From the NCBI GenBank assembly GCA_026225475.1, contig JAMFSU010000120.1, forward strand, positions 1 through 41,499: a stretch of 41,499 bases of DNA, read 5' to 3'. The translations under genes and the position numbers were made by a program. This document shows, piece by piece, positions 32,201-39,854 of the stretch. The stretch comes from Duganella sp. (lineage in GTDB: Bacteria; Pseudomonadota; Gammaproteobacteria; Burkholderiales; Burkholderiaceae_D). Each line of letters begins with the position of its first letter. Positions within the stretch are counted from its first letter, which is position 1. Below the pieces are notes generated by a model that saw only the letters and a program-made list of their open reading frames with translations, had not been told where the DNA came from and did no database searches.

Positions 32201-32305
32201 TAAAGACTGACACGACAAGCCCGGCATACTGGCCCAACTGGCTGGCGCGAAAAAATCGCCTGCATTGGCAAGTGGATGACGGTCTAACTGTTGGTAGCGA
32301 AACAT
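29222..32305 (-). CDS. Two-partner secretion exoprotein TpsA (filamentous haemagglutinin-like adhesin)
   Basis: This 1027-aa protein is a TpsA adhesin. A long signal peptide ends near ASAWAAPSNG (cleavage about residue 54). The TPS domain follows to about residue 300 with the signature VNFVQPSSSAIALNRVLG and IYGNLNANGKVFLLNPNGILFGSGASVNVGGLVAST. The middle has several GLUG-type repeats (YVGGLVGFN, VGGIIGRSYG). The C-terminal part holds two MBG-like domains (VLRDYDGTTG and ARTVMANNDSRS-type segments). It is exported through the partner TpsB encoded 42 bases upstream. ATG 32305 has GGAGAGAG upstream. It is rather short for an adhesin and lacks a visible toxin domain. Confidence 0.92.
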   Translation of the reverse strand: MFRYQQLDRHPLANAGDFFAPASWASMPGLSCQSLFARGVLAAALASLAASAWAAPSNGNVSSGVGSISASGATTTITQGSDKLAINWDSFNIASGETVNFVQPSSSAIALNRVLGNSASEIYGNLNANGKVFLLNPNGILFGSGASVNVGGLVASTLNLSDSDFMAGNFHFSGSAGSVVNQGTVTAADGGYIVLLGGQVSNQGTLSARLGNVTLAAGSDVTLDFAGDGLLGVSVNQGALQALAENRQLIRADGGQVLLTAKAADALIQAVVNNVGVIEAHAVDTSSGQIRLLGDMSNGVVHVGGTLDASAPNGGNGGSIETSAAKVTVADNARIDTSAASGSTGVWLIDPHDFTVAASGGDISGSTLSANLNTTNVVLESSSGTTTGSSGSGNLLINDNVNWSANTTLTLTASNNVTVQADMTASGNSAGLIINPNTGNGGDAASGSGQFLLSNAAINLSGSNPYLSISGNTYRVINDLASLQAINATLDNATYRYYALGSNIDATATAAWNGGAGFVPLGSNVAEFRGIFEGLGHTVSNLTILRSTSDYVGLVGYASGGSIVRDVGLINPNLSGWSSVGGIIGRSYGNIYNAWVSGGTISGHNDVGGIAGENYNSIANSYSSATVSGVSTIGGVAGASSGQIDNTYASGNVSGTDYVGGLAGASSGMMNNVYASGNVSGVDYVGGLVGFNVNGSLINHAYASGTVSATIYEGALVGYNGTDATVTNSFWLLANGSGFGANDGAIDSATMGLTSAQAGSAATYAAAGWDITNSSGSSLWRIYEGSTLPLLRSFLRPITVTASAPVLRDYDGTTGGSSAYTSSTGASLLGSLNYTSAARDVGSYSTGTGTLTLSGLYSGQNGYDISYGAASLQITPATLTVMANNDSRSVGANPYSGGNGVTYTGFGAGDNAAVLSGSLSYGGSAQGATTLGDYSIRAQGLSAANYRIVYVDGILSLRPAAYSSPGYASAINDNNATSSDKNKSADQGNAALPRDDGHLGSSAPNSELFLRIVNGGMRLPRGLQEAL

Positions 32306-32347
32306 GGTTCTCTCTCCCTCATCGGTACATTACAGAATGCAGCGTCG

Positions 32348-34105
32348 TTAAAAGACCTTGGCCATTTGCAGCCAGAATCTGGGCGCCTTGTCATGGTCGG
32401 AAACCGGCGCACTATCAGTGCGCCAGGCCAGTATTGCCTGCCCGCGATAGCCATCGGGGCCGTTCCATCTGCCCCCCAGCCCCAGCCCGGACAAGGTGCG
32501 CAGATTGTTACCGTCAGTATTGATGGGACTGTGATTGAGGCGGCCACGGGCGATATCACCGAACAGCAAGCCCTGCCACTGTGGCGTCAGCGTGCGGCGC
32601 AGTTCCAGATTGAGCATGAGCACATCGTCGGCCGGTGCCTCACCGGCCGGATAGGCACGCACTGCATAAGGTCCGCCCATGGACATCTTTTCGGCGGAAT
32701 CGAGATTGCTGCCACTGAGCTGCGCGTTCACCTGCAGCAAGACGCTGGTAGGCTCATTGAGCCGTTGCAGGCGCGTCCACTGTAGATTGCCTTTGACGAA
32801 ATTGCCGTCGGTACGATGGCCGGTGGCATCCAGCGCCGCACTAGCCTGGTCCAACGTTAGTTTTCCCCAAGTCACACTGAGGCTGTCCAGATTCTGGCTG
32901 GCGCTGGTGCTGGCATCGCCAAATAGGCTCAGCGTCAAATTATTGAGCGACTTTTCACTACCATCGCTGGTCAAGCCGATGCGATCGACCAGCAGCTTAT
33001 GTTCGAAGCGCACCTGCCCATTGATATTGAAGGCGCGGCTGCGCAGCAAGGGATGCGTGAGCGACACCCCGGCAATTCGTGCCACGCCGTAAGCATCAAG
33101 CTCGGCAAAGTCTTGCCCCAGCCGGTAAGCCATGCTCGCGTACGAGAAGGCCAGGCGCGTGCCGACATCGTTGAGAGGCAACTGGTAATTGATTCGGCCA
33201 TAGTTGAATTCGCCGCCCGCACTGATCACATTGGCCGATAGTTGGTCGCCGATACCTGATGGATTATTGATCGTGATATTGGCATTGCCGTGGTATTGCC
33301 CGGTGTAGCGGTTACCGTCATTGTCGAAGCTGACGTCGCCATCAACTGCACGTGCTTCGGTGATGACCACATGCAGATCGGTGGAACCAACCACCGTACC
33401 CGGTGCCAGCGCCGAGCGCACCACGATGCCGGGCGTGTCGCTGAGCAGCAGCAAGCTGCTTTCCAAAGCCGCCCCCTGCAAGGCCTGATCCATGCCAATG
33501 CGTTGCAGACGGCGCTGCACCACATCGCTGCTCAGACGCGAGCTGTTATCGATGACGATATTGCCAAGTCGGCCTTCCAGCACATGAATCTCGACCACAC
33601 CGCCATCGATGTTCTGCTCTGGCAAATAAGCACGCGCCAACAGATAGCCGTGTTGACGATAGAACAGCGTGATCCGCGTGACAGCCAACTCCAGCGCGGC
33701 CAGGTTACGCTCCGGCCCACGCAGATCGTCCAACAAATGCTGTAGCTGCTCGGCGTCGAATGCGCTGACGTCGTTAATCTCGAAACGCGCTATCGCAAAG
33801 CGCACATCGGACTGCAACGTCAGCGCCGGTTCGACCGGTGGCGGTAACGGCAATACCTCAGTGCCGGCGGGCGGCATGACCGGCATCGGGCTGACATCGT
33901 TGAGCAAGCGCCCAGCATCTGGCAATACCTGCGCCTGGATCGGCCGCGGCACCACCAACACCAACCCCAGCACCGCGGCCGGAATCGACCATGCGCCAAC
34001 TGCCAACATCGGCACTGGCAAGCAGAATCGAAAGCGCAGCGCGTGCGGGAAGCGTCGGCCTGGTCCGGCATTGCGCCCAGCGCAAGAACCTAAATTAGCA
34101 TCCAC
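32348..34105 (-). CDS. TpsB outer-membrane transporter (ShlB/FhaC family), GTG start
   Basis: This 585-aa protein is the outer-membrane partner for TpsA. A signal peptide ends near PRPIQAQ. Two POTRA domains occupy about residues 75-235 (FAIARFEINDVSAFDAEQL; YLPEQNIDGGVVEIHVLEGRLGNIVI). The rest is a 16-strand beta-barrel with YTGQYHGNANITINNPSG and a terminal Phe (QMAKVF). The start is set at GTG 34105, preceded by GGAGG six bases upstream; the longer ATG frame to 34147 lacks a ribosome site. It is the first gene of a tpsB-tpsA operon. Confidence 0.92.
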   Translation of the reverse strand: MDANLGSCAGRNAGPGRRFPHALRFRFCLPVPMLAVGAWSIPAAVLGLVLVVPRPIQAQVLPDAGRLLNDVSPMPVMPPAGTEVLPLPPPVEPALTLQSDVRFAIARFEINDVSAFDAEQLQHLLDDLRGPERNLAALELAVTRITLFYRQHGYLLARAYLPEQNIDGGVVEIHVLEGRLGNIVIDNSSRLSSDVVQRRLQRIGMDQALQGAALESSLLLLSDTPGIVVRSALAPGTVVGSTDLHVVITEARAVDGDVSFDNDGNRYTGQYHGNANITINNPSGIGDQLSANVISAGGEFNYGRINYQLPLNDVGTRLAFSYASMAYRLGQDFAELDAYGVARIAGVSLTHPLLRSRAFNINGQVRFEHKLLVDRIGLTSDGSEKSLNNLTLSLFGDASTSASQNLDSLSVTWGKLTLDQASAALDATGHRTDGNFVKGNLQWTRLQRLNEPTSVLLQVNAQLSGSNLDSAEKMSMGGPYAVRAYPAGEAPADDVLMLNLELRRTLTPQWQGLLFGDIARGRLNHSPINTDGNNLRTLSGLGLGGRWNGPDGYRGQAILAWRTDSAPVSDHDKAPRFWLQMAKVF

Positions 34106-34480
34106 AAAAATCCTCCGATCAAATGCGTGGGCAAAGCTCGCCCCCAAGGCGCATCGATGGAATCGATCGCCTTCGCCTGGTGTGTTTGAAATTGCCTACG
34201 GTATTCGGATACGGACTTCTTGTTCGACTTCTCGCGCCGTATTGCTGGTCGGCATGGGTGATAATTTATGCGATTTCTTTACACATGTTTCTCAAAAATT
34301 CTCACTTTTGGCGAACATATTGAAATGACATGGTTTTTTGCAAACGCCGATAGCAGCGCTGTTTCAGCGCTGCGACAAGCGTTTTTGCGAGAAAATGGGG
34401 GGATACTGTGCGACGACAGCGAGAGAGAAACACGGAACTTTTGCCGGCCCGCAGACATGCGCGCCGGCGACTACAAGCCA
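34106..34480. other. Intergenic region upstream of tpsB
   Basis: No gene is supported in these 375 bases. The stretch 34255-34345 is unusually AT-rich for this window and probably holds the tpsB promoter. A perfect 9-base-pair hairpin with a three-base loop (GCAGCGCTG / CAGCGCTGC) lies at 34353-34373 and could end the phytase-like gene transcript, though T-runs are weak. Confidence 0.45.
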
Positions 34481-35680
34481 CTATTTTGGCAGCACTTCGA
34501 ACACCAGCAACTGGGTCACCTGACTGGCATTGAAATTATTGTCTGACACCAGCACCAGGCTATCGTGACCATTGGCCAACTTGGGCCCCCAGGCGATACC
34601 TTCCAGGTTATCGACCCGTTCTAGTCCGCTCTCATCGAAATCGAGAATCAGACGTTTGCTGGCCGGCGTGAAGTCGGCCGTTTGCAACGACACGCGCGCG
34701 CTGATGTCACTGGCCTGGCCGACATCCATCTCATAGAGGCGGATGTGAAAATGAAATACATTCTGCAAATCCTGCACGCCGGAACGCTCGATCACCAGCA
34801 GATGTTGCGCATCGACCGCCAGAACTTCGGACACGCCGTTGTCGGCATAGCGTCCTGGATAGGCCAGCGGGATGGCATCGATAGGATAGGCATATTGCGC
34901 GCGCTGATGACCATTGCGGTCATATTGTGTCATCCGTGAAAATGCCCCGTCCTGCACGCTGGCAACTGCACCGTCCTGAAACAATGGCGCTTCCATTGCC
35001 AGCCACAAAGACTTGCCGTCGACAGAAAAACTCAAGCCTTCGAACGACAGATTGTCACGCGGCCCTGCCACCGCATAGCCGGGCTTGGGCGCCAGATCGA
35101 ACAAGGCGCCCACCGGAAAAGTCGCTAGATAGCTGCCGTCGGCTCGCGCGTGTTTGACAAACGGCGGCAGTCCCAGCCGACGTCCCCCCTCGCTGCTATA
35201 CCAAAGGCTGCCATCCTGCGGATCGACGCGAATCGATTCGAGATCAGGCACTTCACCGCCGCGCTGCGAAAATTCAGCCTGCCCCGGATACGTGCTGCCA
35301 TCTGCTTGCCGGAAATAGCGCATGTCGGTCAGCTCCAGCCCATGAAATCCAGCCAGATCATAGTCCAGACGTAAGCGGTAAAAGCGCGCCGGATTGACCT
35401 CCGAACGATCATCGCTTTCGCTGACCCAGGTGTTGCTCGCAGCATCGTAGTCAATGCCTGACAAGCCACCGACGGTGGTCTCCATGAAGTGAAAATTATG
35501 TGCAATGCGTTGTTCACCGAGCAGGTGCAGCGTGGCGATGCTGTGGCGCTCTGACGACTGCGCTGGCGCACCGGCGGGTACCGCGCAAGCGGCCAATGAA
35601 AGCACGGCAAGTCCGAGCAGCAAACCGCCCAGCCGCCGTCGGCATGGCGAAAAAAAAGCGAACATCAGACGATGGGACAT
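34481..35680 (-). CDS. Phytase-like esterase-domain lipoprotein
   Basis: This 399-aa protein has a lipoprotein signal (LLLGLAVLSLAAC, lipobox Cys near residue 31) and then a beta-propeller-like domain of the phytase-like esterase family. Typical stretches are GLSGIDYDAASNTWVSESDDRS, DLESIRVDPQDGSLWYSSEG, SFEGLSFSVDGKSLWLAMEAPL and NLEGIAWGPKLANGHDSLVLVSDNNF. It would be anchored in the outer membrane facing the periplasm or surface; the substrate is not predictable. ATG 35680 is chosen; no clear ribosome site exists for it or for ATG 35668. It has no visible link with the T3SS. Confidence 0.85.
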   Translation of the reverse strand: MSHRLMFAFFSPCRRRLGGLLLGLAVLSLAACAVPAGAPAQSSERHSIATLHLLGEQRIAHNFHFMETTVGGLSGIDYDAASNTWVSESDDRSEVNPARFYRLRLDYDLAGFHGLELTDMRYFRQADGSTYPGQAEFSQRGGEVPDLESIRVDPQDGSLWYSSEGGRRLGLPPFVKHARADGSYLATFPVGALFDLAPKPGYAVAGPRDNLSFEGLSFSVDGKSLWLAMEAPLFQDGAVASVQDGAFSRMTQYDRNGHQRAQYAYPIDAIPLAYPGRYADNGVSEVLAVDAQHLLVIERSGVQDLQNVFHFHIRLYEMDVGQASDISARVSLQTADFTPASKRLILDFDESGLERVDNLEGIAWGPKLANGHDSLVLVSDNNFNASQVTQLLVFEVLPK

Positions 35681-35820
35681 AGGCAGTATTGGTTCCGGCA
35701 CGACAGTTCTCCCGCAATCAAGCATGGTATGGAAATGCAGCCACGTCACAATACAGGCCGACGACGAATGCTGCAATCCATGTCTTTACGCCAACCCGCC
35801 TTGCCGCCGTCGGAGCAGGA

Positions 35821-38800
35821 TCAGGCCGGATAACTGCTGGTGCCGCGCTGGCCTTCGGTCTTCTGCACTTTGGCATAGACGGCACCGGTGGTCCAGCCAA
35901 ACTGGCGGCTCTCCGAGGTGCGTTCGCTGGTGGTCACCTTCCATGGCTTGAACGCTGCCAGATGCTGCAATATCTGGTCGCGGGCGGTATCGGTATGCAG
36001 CGCCTGCAAGGGCCGGTCGTTGATGCGTTCCAGCTCTGCCTTGCCGGCCAGGCCATCGAGTAGCGCCGCGGGTGCGGCATTGAGACAATGGCTGAGCGAA
36101 AAGACATGGCGCGAATTGCCTTGCGATTTTTCACCGGCCTGATCCAGCAAGTCGTAGAGCCATTGCTTTGCCACGCGCGCCTGAATATGCAACTGCGGCG
36201 GCGCTTCCTGACTCTTGAACAACTGTTCCCGGCCCAGGTCGACCAACTCGCGCTGGTGCTCGTTGACGCGGGAAAGATGATGCTCGAAGTTGACATCTTC
36301 GAAGTCGACGCGCGTGTCCACGGCACTGGTCTCACCATCGCGGAAGAGGTAACGCAACTTGGCATCAACGGCCGACTCGGCGAACTGCCGCTGGCGGCTG
36401 AGCAAGCCACCGAAATTCTCGCTACTGCTACTCATCGGATTGATGGCAAACAAGCCATTGACCGAAATCAAACCGGCCTGCCCCCAACTGCTGCCGCCGC
36501 TCAAGGCATTCGAGCGGGTCATTTGCATGAAGCCGGTGGCGTCGCGTTGCCGGTACAACTTGCTGCGCCGTTCCGATTTGGTGCCCGCACTCAGAATCTG
36601 AATGCGCGAGGCATCATCCCCGGTGCCGCCGGCCACGGTCAACAACGATGCCGACGGCACCGTCTCATTCCGGTACAGTTCTTCGTGATAAGTACCGACC
36701 ACACTGACAGATAGATTTGGATGACCCGCCAGTAGATCGCCCAGGACCTTGGGCAGCATCTTGACGCCATCGGCCGAGGTCATCCACGCGCCGATACGTG
36801 GATCTTCCTTGCTCGACCGGGGCGAACCATTGGTGTCGAGCAACGTCTGCAACACCGCCAGCGCCTCGTCACGCGTCACTTCGTCGTTACCGGAGCGCGG
36901 CAGACGCAACCAGACGCCTTCCGTATCGGCACGTTCAAACGTCAGCGTTTTGTCCACCCCGGCACCGGAACTGATGCCTGCCTCCCAGCCCAGGCGCACG
37001 CCGACACCAGCACCGACGCCCTTCATTTTGCGCGTTTCCGATCCAATGAAAATTTCAAAGCCGGTGGTGGAGAAACCGATCTCAAACACCGCGCAACGGG
37101 TAGCGCCACCTTTGACTTCGCCACGCACAGGCAGCACGACCGAGATCGTCCCCGGATCCAATGACAGCGGCCAGGAAAATGCCTTGGTGCTAAGGCCAAC
37201 CGTGCCGCCTTCCATGGTCTTGAGTTTGCCGCGCAATTCGAACTGATACACCTTCGGTGCCAGATAGGCGTACAGGTCTTCCAGCGATTCGATATGCGTC
37301 ACTTCCTCGGTGGAGGTCAGGTGACGCACGACGGCGATCTCCTTGAGCAACTGGTCCTTGATCTTGCCAGGCTCTCCATCGCTCGCCCCAGAGCCGATAT
37401 GCTCCTTGATGTCATCGACAAAATCGACCAACGCATGCGGGCCGGCGACGGTATTGCCATGCGTGTCGATGAATTCCTGCAGGTCCGCGCGGGTGAATTC
37501 GTGACTCGAATCAACACACAAGCGGCGCAACTTATCCTCGATCAGTGCAAACATCGCAACACCATCGGCACTGTTCAGGGCGACATGACCAGGACGAACC
37601 TCGTTGATCAGGTATTCGCGCTTTTTGGCCGCCACCATGAGACCCGCCAGTCGCGTCACTTGCGCGGCCGTCAAAGACTGGTCCGTAATGCTGGAACTCG
37701 CAGCGCCAAGTTCATCGGCAGCTTTCTTGGAAGAGGCATGTTTTTCGATCAAATCCAGTGATTCCTCAGGGACCAGATCGCGCAACCGTGCCACCGCGTC
37801 CCGCAGGTTCTGGTCCAGTCGTGCCATTGGCCGGGCCGGTACGTCATAACCCAAGGTCGAGGTCAACGCCTGTAGTTTGAGTATCTGGTCGCTGAAGGGG
37901 CGCTTGTCTTTCAAGACGCTCAAGGAGCGCTTTTCGTCGGCTGGCGCAATCCACTCGGTCAACATCTTTTCCATCCAGCGATTAGCGGCCAGCACATTGG
38001 CATCTATCTCGGCGCGATCGTCCAGACGCGTAAAAAAGGCATTGCGCACCGCGCTGTAACTGGCATTTTCCAACACACTGCGGTGTTGGAGAGCGCCTCC
38101 CTGAAGCACTGCCGCGGCGGCGCTCGCGGCATTTTCCAACACCAGCTGGCGCGCGCCCTGGTGTGCTCCGGCAGTCGCCAGCGCCTGTGGTCGTTCCAGA
38201 CGCTCCAGCGTGGTCTGGGCAAGTGCATCGACGCGATGCGCAACCCGTTTTTTCTTATCCTCGATGACGGCCCCGGTAATCTGTTCATAGGCCAGCATGC
38301 CGCCCGAACGGGAGGCAATCAGTTTCAGCGTCTTCTGTTTCAGCGCCTCGTCCAGCGGCGTGTCTTTCTTGATGGTGCACGCCAGCGCGCCGATGAAGAT
38401 ATCGGTCAGCACAGGCGCCGGAATGCAATGGGTATTGACAGAAAATGGCCTGTCTTGGTGATGCTTGAGCGCGGCCTGAATAAATTGCCGCACTTCCTGC
38501 TTGTCTGTGCGATGCTGCAGTCCTGGCAGGGACTGCAGGGCATGGTCGATTTCCGCCTGATGGCAGATGCGCAGTTCTGCATTCAACTGCTGCGCTGCTT
38601 CGCGATGGCCAACGATGGCACCATCAATCGCGGTCATCAGCAGCTCCAGCTTGCGCAGCATCGCCGGCACGAGTTGCGGCGCCTGCAGCCCCAATGCGAT
38701 GTCGCGCCGGACCACGACCTTATCCAATTTCGCCTGCTCCGTCAGCAGCGCCAGTTGCCATTGCTGGGGCACCAGGTCGGCCGCCGTGGCACTGGCAATT

Positions 38801-39513
38801 TTCTTTTGCAACAGCGCAATGGCGGCGTCCAGTTCTTCACTGCGCTGATCCGCCATCAACAGCTCATGCTCGGCCGTGGTTCGTCTGCTGGTGATTTCAT
38901 CGAGGATATTGCGGCGCACGATACTGCTATCGCCACGCAGACCCTCAGCCTTGTCCAACGCATCGCGCAGGACATCGAGCAGCTCAACGGTCTCCTGCCG
39001 CAAGCGCTGCAATTGTCGGCAACGGTTGTCGGCAGTCAATACCTTGAGAAACACCGGCATGCTTTGATAGCCTTCCTGCAAGGGTTCAACCGCAAACGGC
39101 GCTGGCTTGGTGAGTTTTCTCGGGCCCGGTTTGCTGCCCAGCCGGATGGCAGTCTCGGTGTTCTGCTTGACATTGCCTCGATCCGGTACCGACAGGATTT
39201 CCGCGGCACCGCGGCGCACTTTGCTGGCCAGGTTGCGATGGCGGCGCAGCTCAACCTGGTCGGCTTCCAACTTGTTCAATGCCGCCAGCATGCTGTCGAT
39301 ATCTTCATGAAATTGCTTGGGATAGGCGAGCAAACGCGCCTGCCACGCAGCGGTCGATAAAGGCGGGCGTTTCTGCAATGGTGCATCGGCATTTTCGATC
39401 ACCTCCCTGGTTTGATCATTGCGCGTTTTTTCGTGCCGCACGCTCGTAGTGTCACGTGTGACCAGATAACCGACACTGAGTTGTTGCGTATGTCCAGCAG
39501 GATTAATGGGCAT
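35821..39513 (-). CDS. Large probable T3SS effector (1230 aa), family not recognised
   Basis: This 1230-aa soluble protein has no signal peptide. Residues 1-70 are polar and basic, fitting a type III export signal. Residues about 90-500 are long helices (many Leu/Ala/Gln/Glu heptads), 500-760 mixed helices, and 780-1000 beta-rich with Gly (KMKGVGAGVGVRLGWEAGISSGAGVDKTLTFERAD). The final 200 residues are again helical. No catalytic motif is evident. The helical then Gly-rich beta layout recalls AvrE-type giants, without a match I can defend. ATG 39513 has AAGGA six bases upstream; the frame open to 39693 is rejected. It is divergent from the kinase-like gene. Confidence 0.72.
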   Translation of the reverse strand: MPINPAGHTQQLSVGYLVTRDTTSVRHEKTRNDQTREVIENADAPLQKRPPLSTAAWQARLLAYPKQFHEDIDSMLAALNKLEADQVELRRHRNLASKVRRGAAEILSVPDRGNVKQNTETAIRLGSKPGPRKLTKPAPFAVEPLQEGYQSMPVFLKVLTADNRCRQLQRLRQETVELLDVLRDALDKAEGLRGDSSIVRRNILDEITSRRTTAEHELLMADQRSEELDAAIALLQKKIASATAADLVPQQWQLALLTEQAKLDKVVVRRDIALGLQAPQLVPAMLRKLELLMTAIDGAIVGHREAAQQLNAELRICHQAEIDHALQSLPGLQHRTDKQEVRQFIQAALKHHQDRPFSVNTHCIPAPVLTDIFIGALACTIKKDTPLDEALKQKTLKLIASRSGGMLAYEQITGAVIEDKKKRVAHRVDALAQTTLERLERPQALATAGAHQGARQLVLENAASAAAAVLQGGALQHRSVLENASYSAVRNAFFTRLDDRAEIDANVLAANRWMEKMLTEWIAPADEKRSLSVLKDKRPFSDQILKLQALTSTLGYDVPARPMARLDQNLRDAVARLRDLVPEESLDLIEKHASSKKAADELGAASSSITDQSLTAAQVTRLAGLMVAAKKREYLINEVRPGHVALNSADGVAMFALIEDKLRRLCVDSSHEFTRADLQEFIDTHGNTVAGPHALVDFVDDIKEHIGSGASDGEPGKIKDQLLKEIAVVRHLTSTEEVTHIESLEDLYAYLAPKVYQFELRGKLKTMEGGTVGLSTKAFSWPLSLDPGTISVVLPVRGEVKGGATRCAVFEIGFSTTGFEIFIGSETRKMKGVGAGVGVRLGWEAGISSGAGVDKTLTFERADTEGVWLRLPRSGNDEVTRDEALAVLQTLLDTNGSPRSSKEDPRIGAWMTSADGVKMLPKVLGDLLAGHPNLSVSVVGTYHEELYRNETVPSASLLTVAGGTGDDASRIQILSAGTKSERRSKLYRQRDATGFMQMTRSNALSGGSSWGQAGLISVNGLFAINPMSSSSENFGGLLSRQRQFAESAVDAKLRYLFRDGETSAVDTRVDFEDVNFEHHLSRVNEHQRELVDLGREQLFKSQEAPPQLHIQARVAKQWLYDLLDQAGEKSQGNSRHVFSLSHCLNAAPAALLDGLAGKAELERINDRPLQALHTDTARDQILQHLAAFKPWKVTTSERTSESRQFGWTTGAVYAKVQKTEGQRGTSSYPA

Positions 39514-39854
39514 TTTTTTCCTTGTGCAGAGGGGGATTGTCGGGTGTCTCGATGAAACACCGTCCTTCAGGCAGACCAAAGTGCCGCACATGCGCAGCAG
39601 AGAACAGTCAATGGATATGCTGCGCATGCAAACTGCGACACCGCCTTGAAAGTGCTCATGGGTGTGGAGCTGCAGCAGGAAGTTGCATGACATTTTCGTG
39701 ACATGAGATCACTCACCAAGGCCGCTCTGCACGGCTTTTCCAGCCTTGCTGCCGCTCACAAAACGACCGGAACTAAGCGTCCATTGCGGTTACCTACCAA
39801 CACCCTTCCAGCACCGCAGGCGACGCTACGCCGCCAATTGACGAGACGCATGAC
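39514..39854. other. Divergent promoter region between two effector candidates
   Basis: No gene is supported here. An hrp-box-like element for the plus-strand gene lies at 39769-39796. No comparable element was found pointing into the 1230-aa gene, whose promoter must lie in the first 250 bases of this region or be of another type. Confidence 0.5.
39769..39796 (+). promoter_or_regulatory. hrp-box-like promoter for the kinase-like gene
   Basis: GGAACT, 15 bases, TTACCTA. The -35 part and spacing agree with the HrpL consensus; in the -10 part only the first two bases differ from CCACNNA. The ATG at 39855 is 58 bases downstream. Confidence 0.5.

Noticed and set aside
30206..32203. Long plus-strand open frame (665 codons) opposite the TpsA gene
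   Set aside because: Composition (Ala/Asp/Gly/Ile-rich, no domain) is a shadow of the Ser/Gly/Thr repeats of TpsA, which has clear TPS signatures and a partner gene.
38083..39360. Long plus-strand frame (425 codons) opposite the 1230-aa gene
   Set aside because: Antisense shadow rich in Arg, Gln and His with no ribosome site or recognisable domain.
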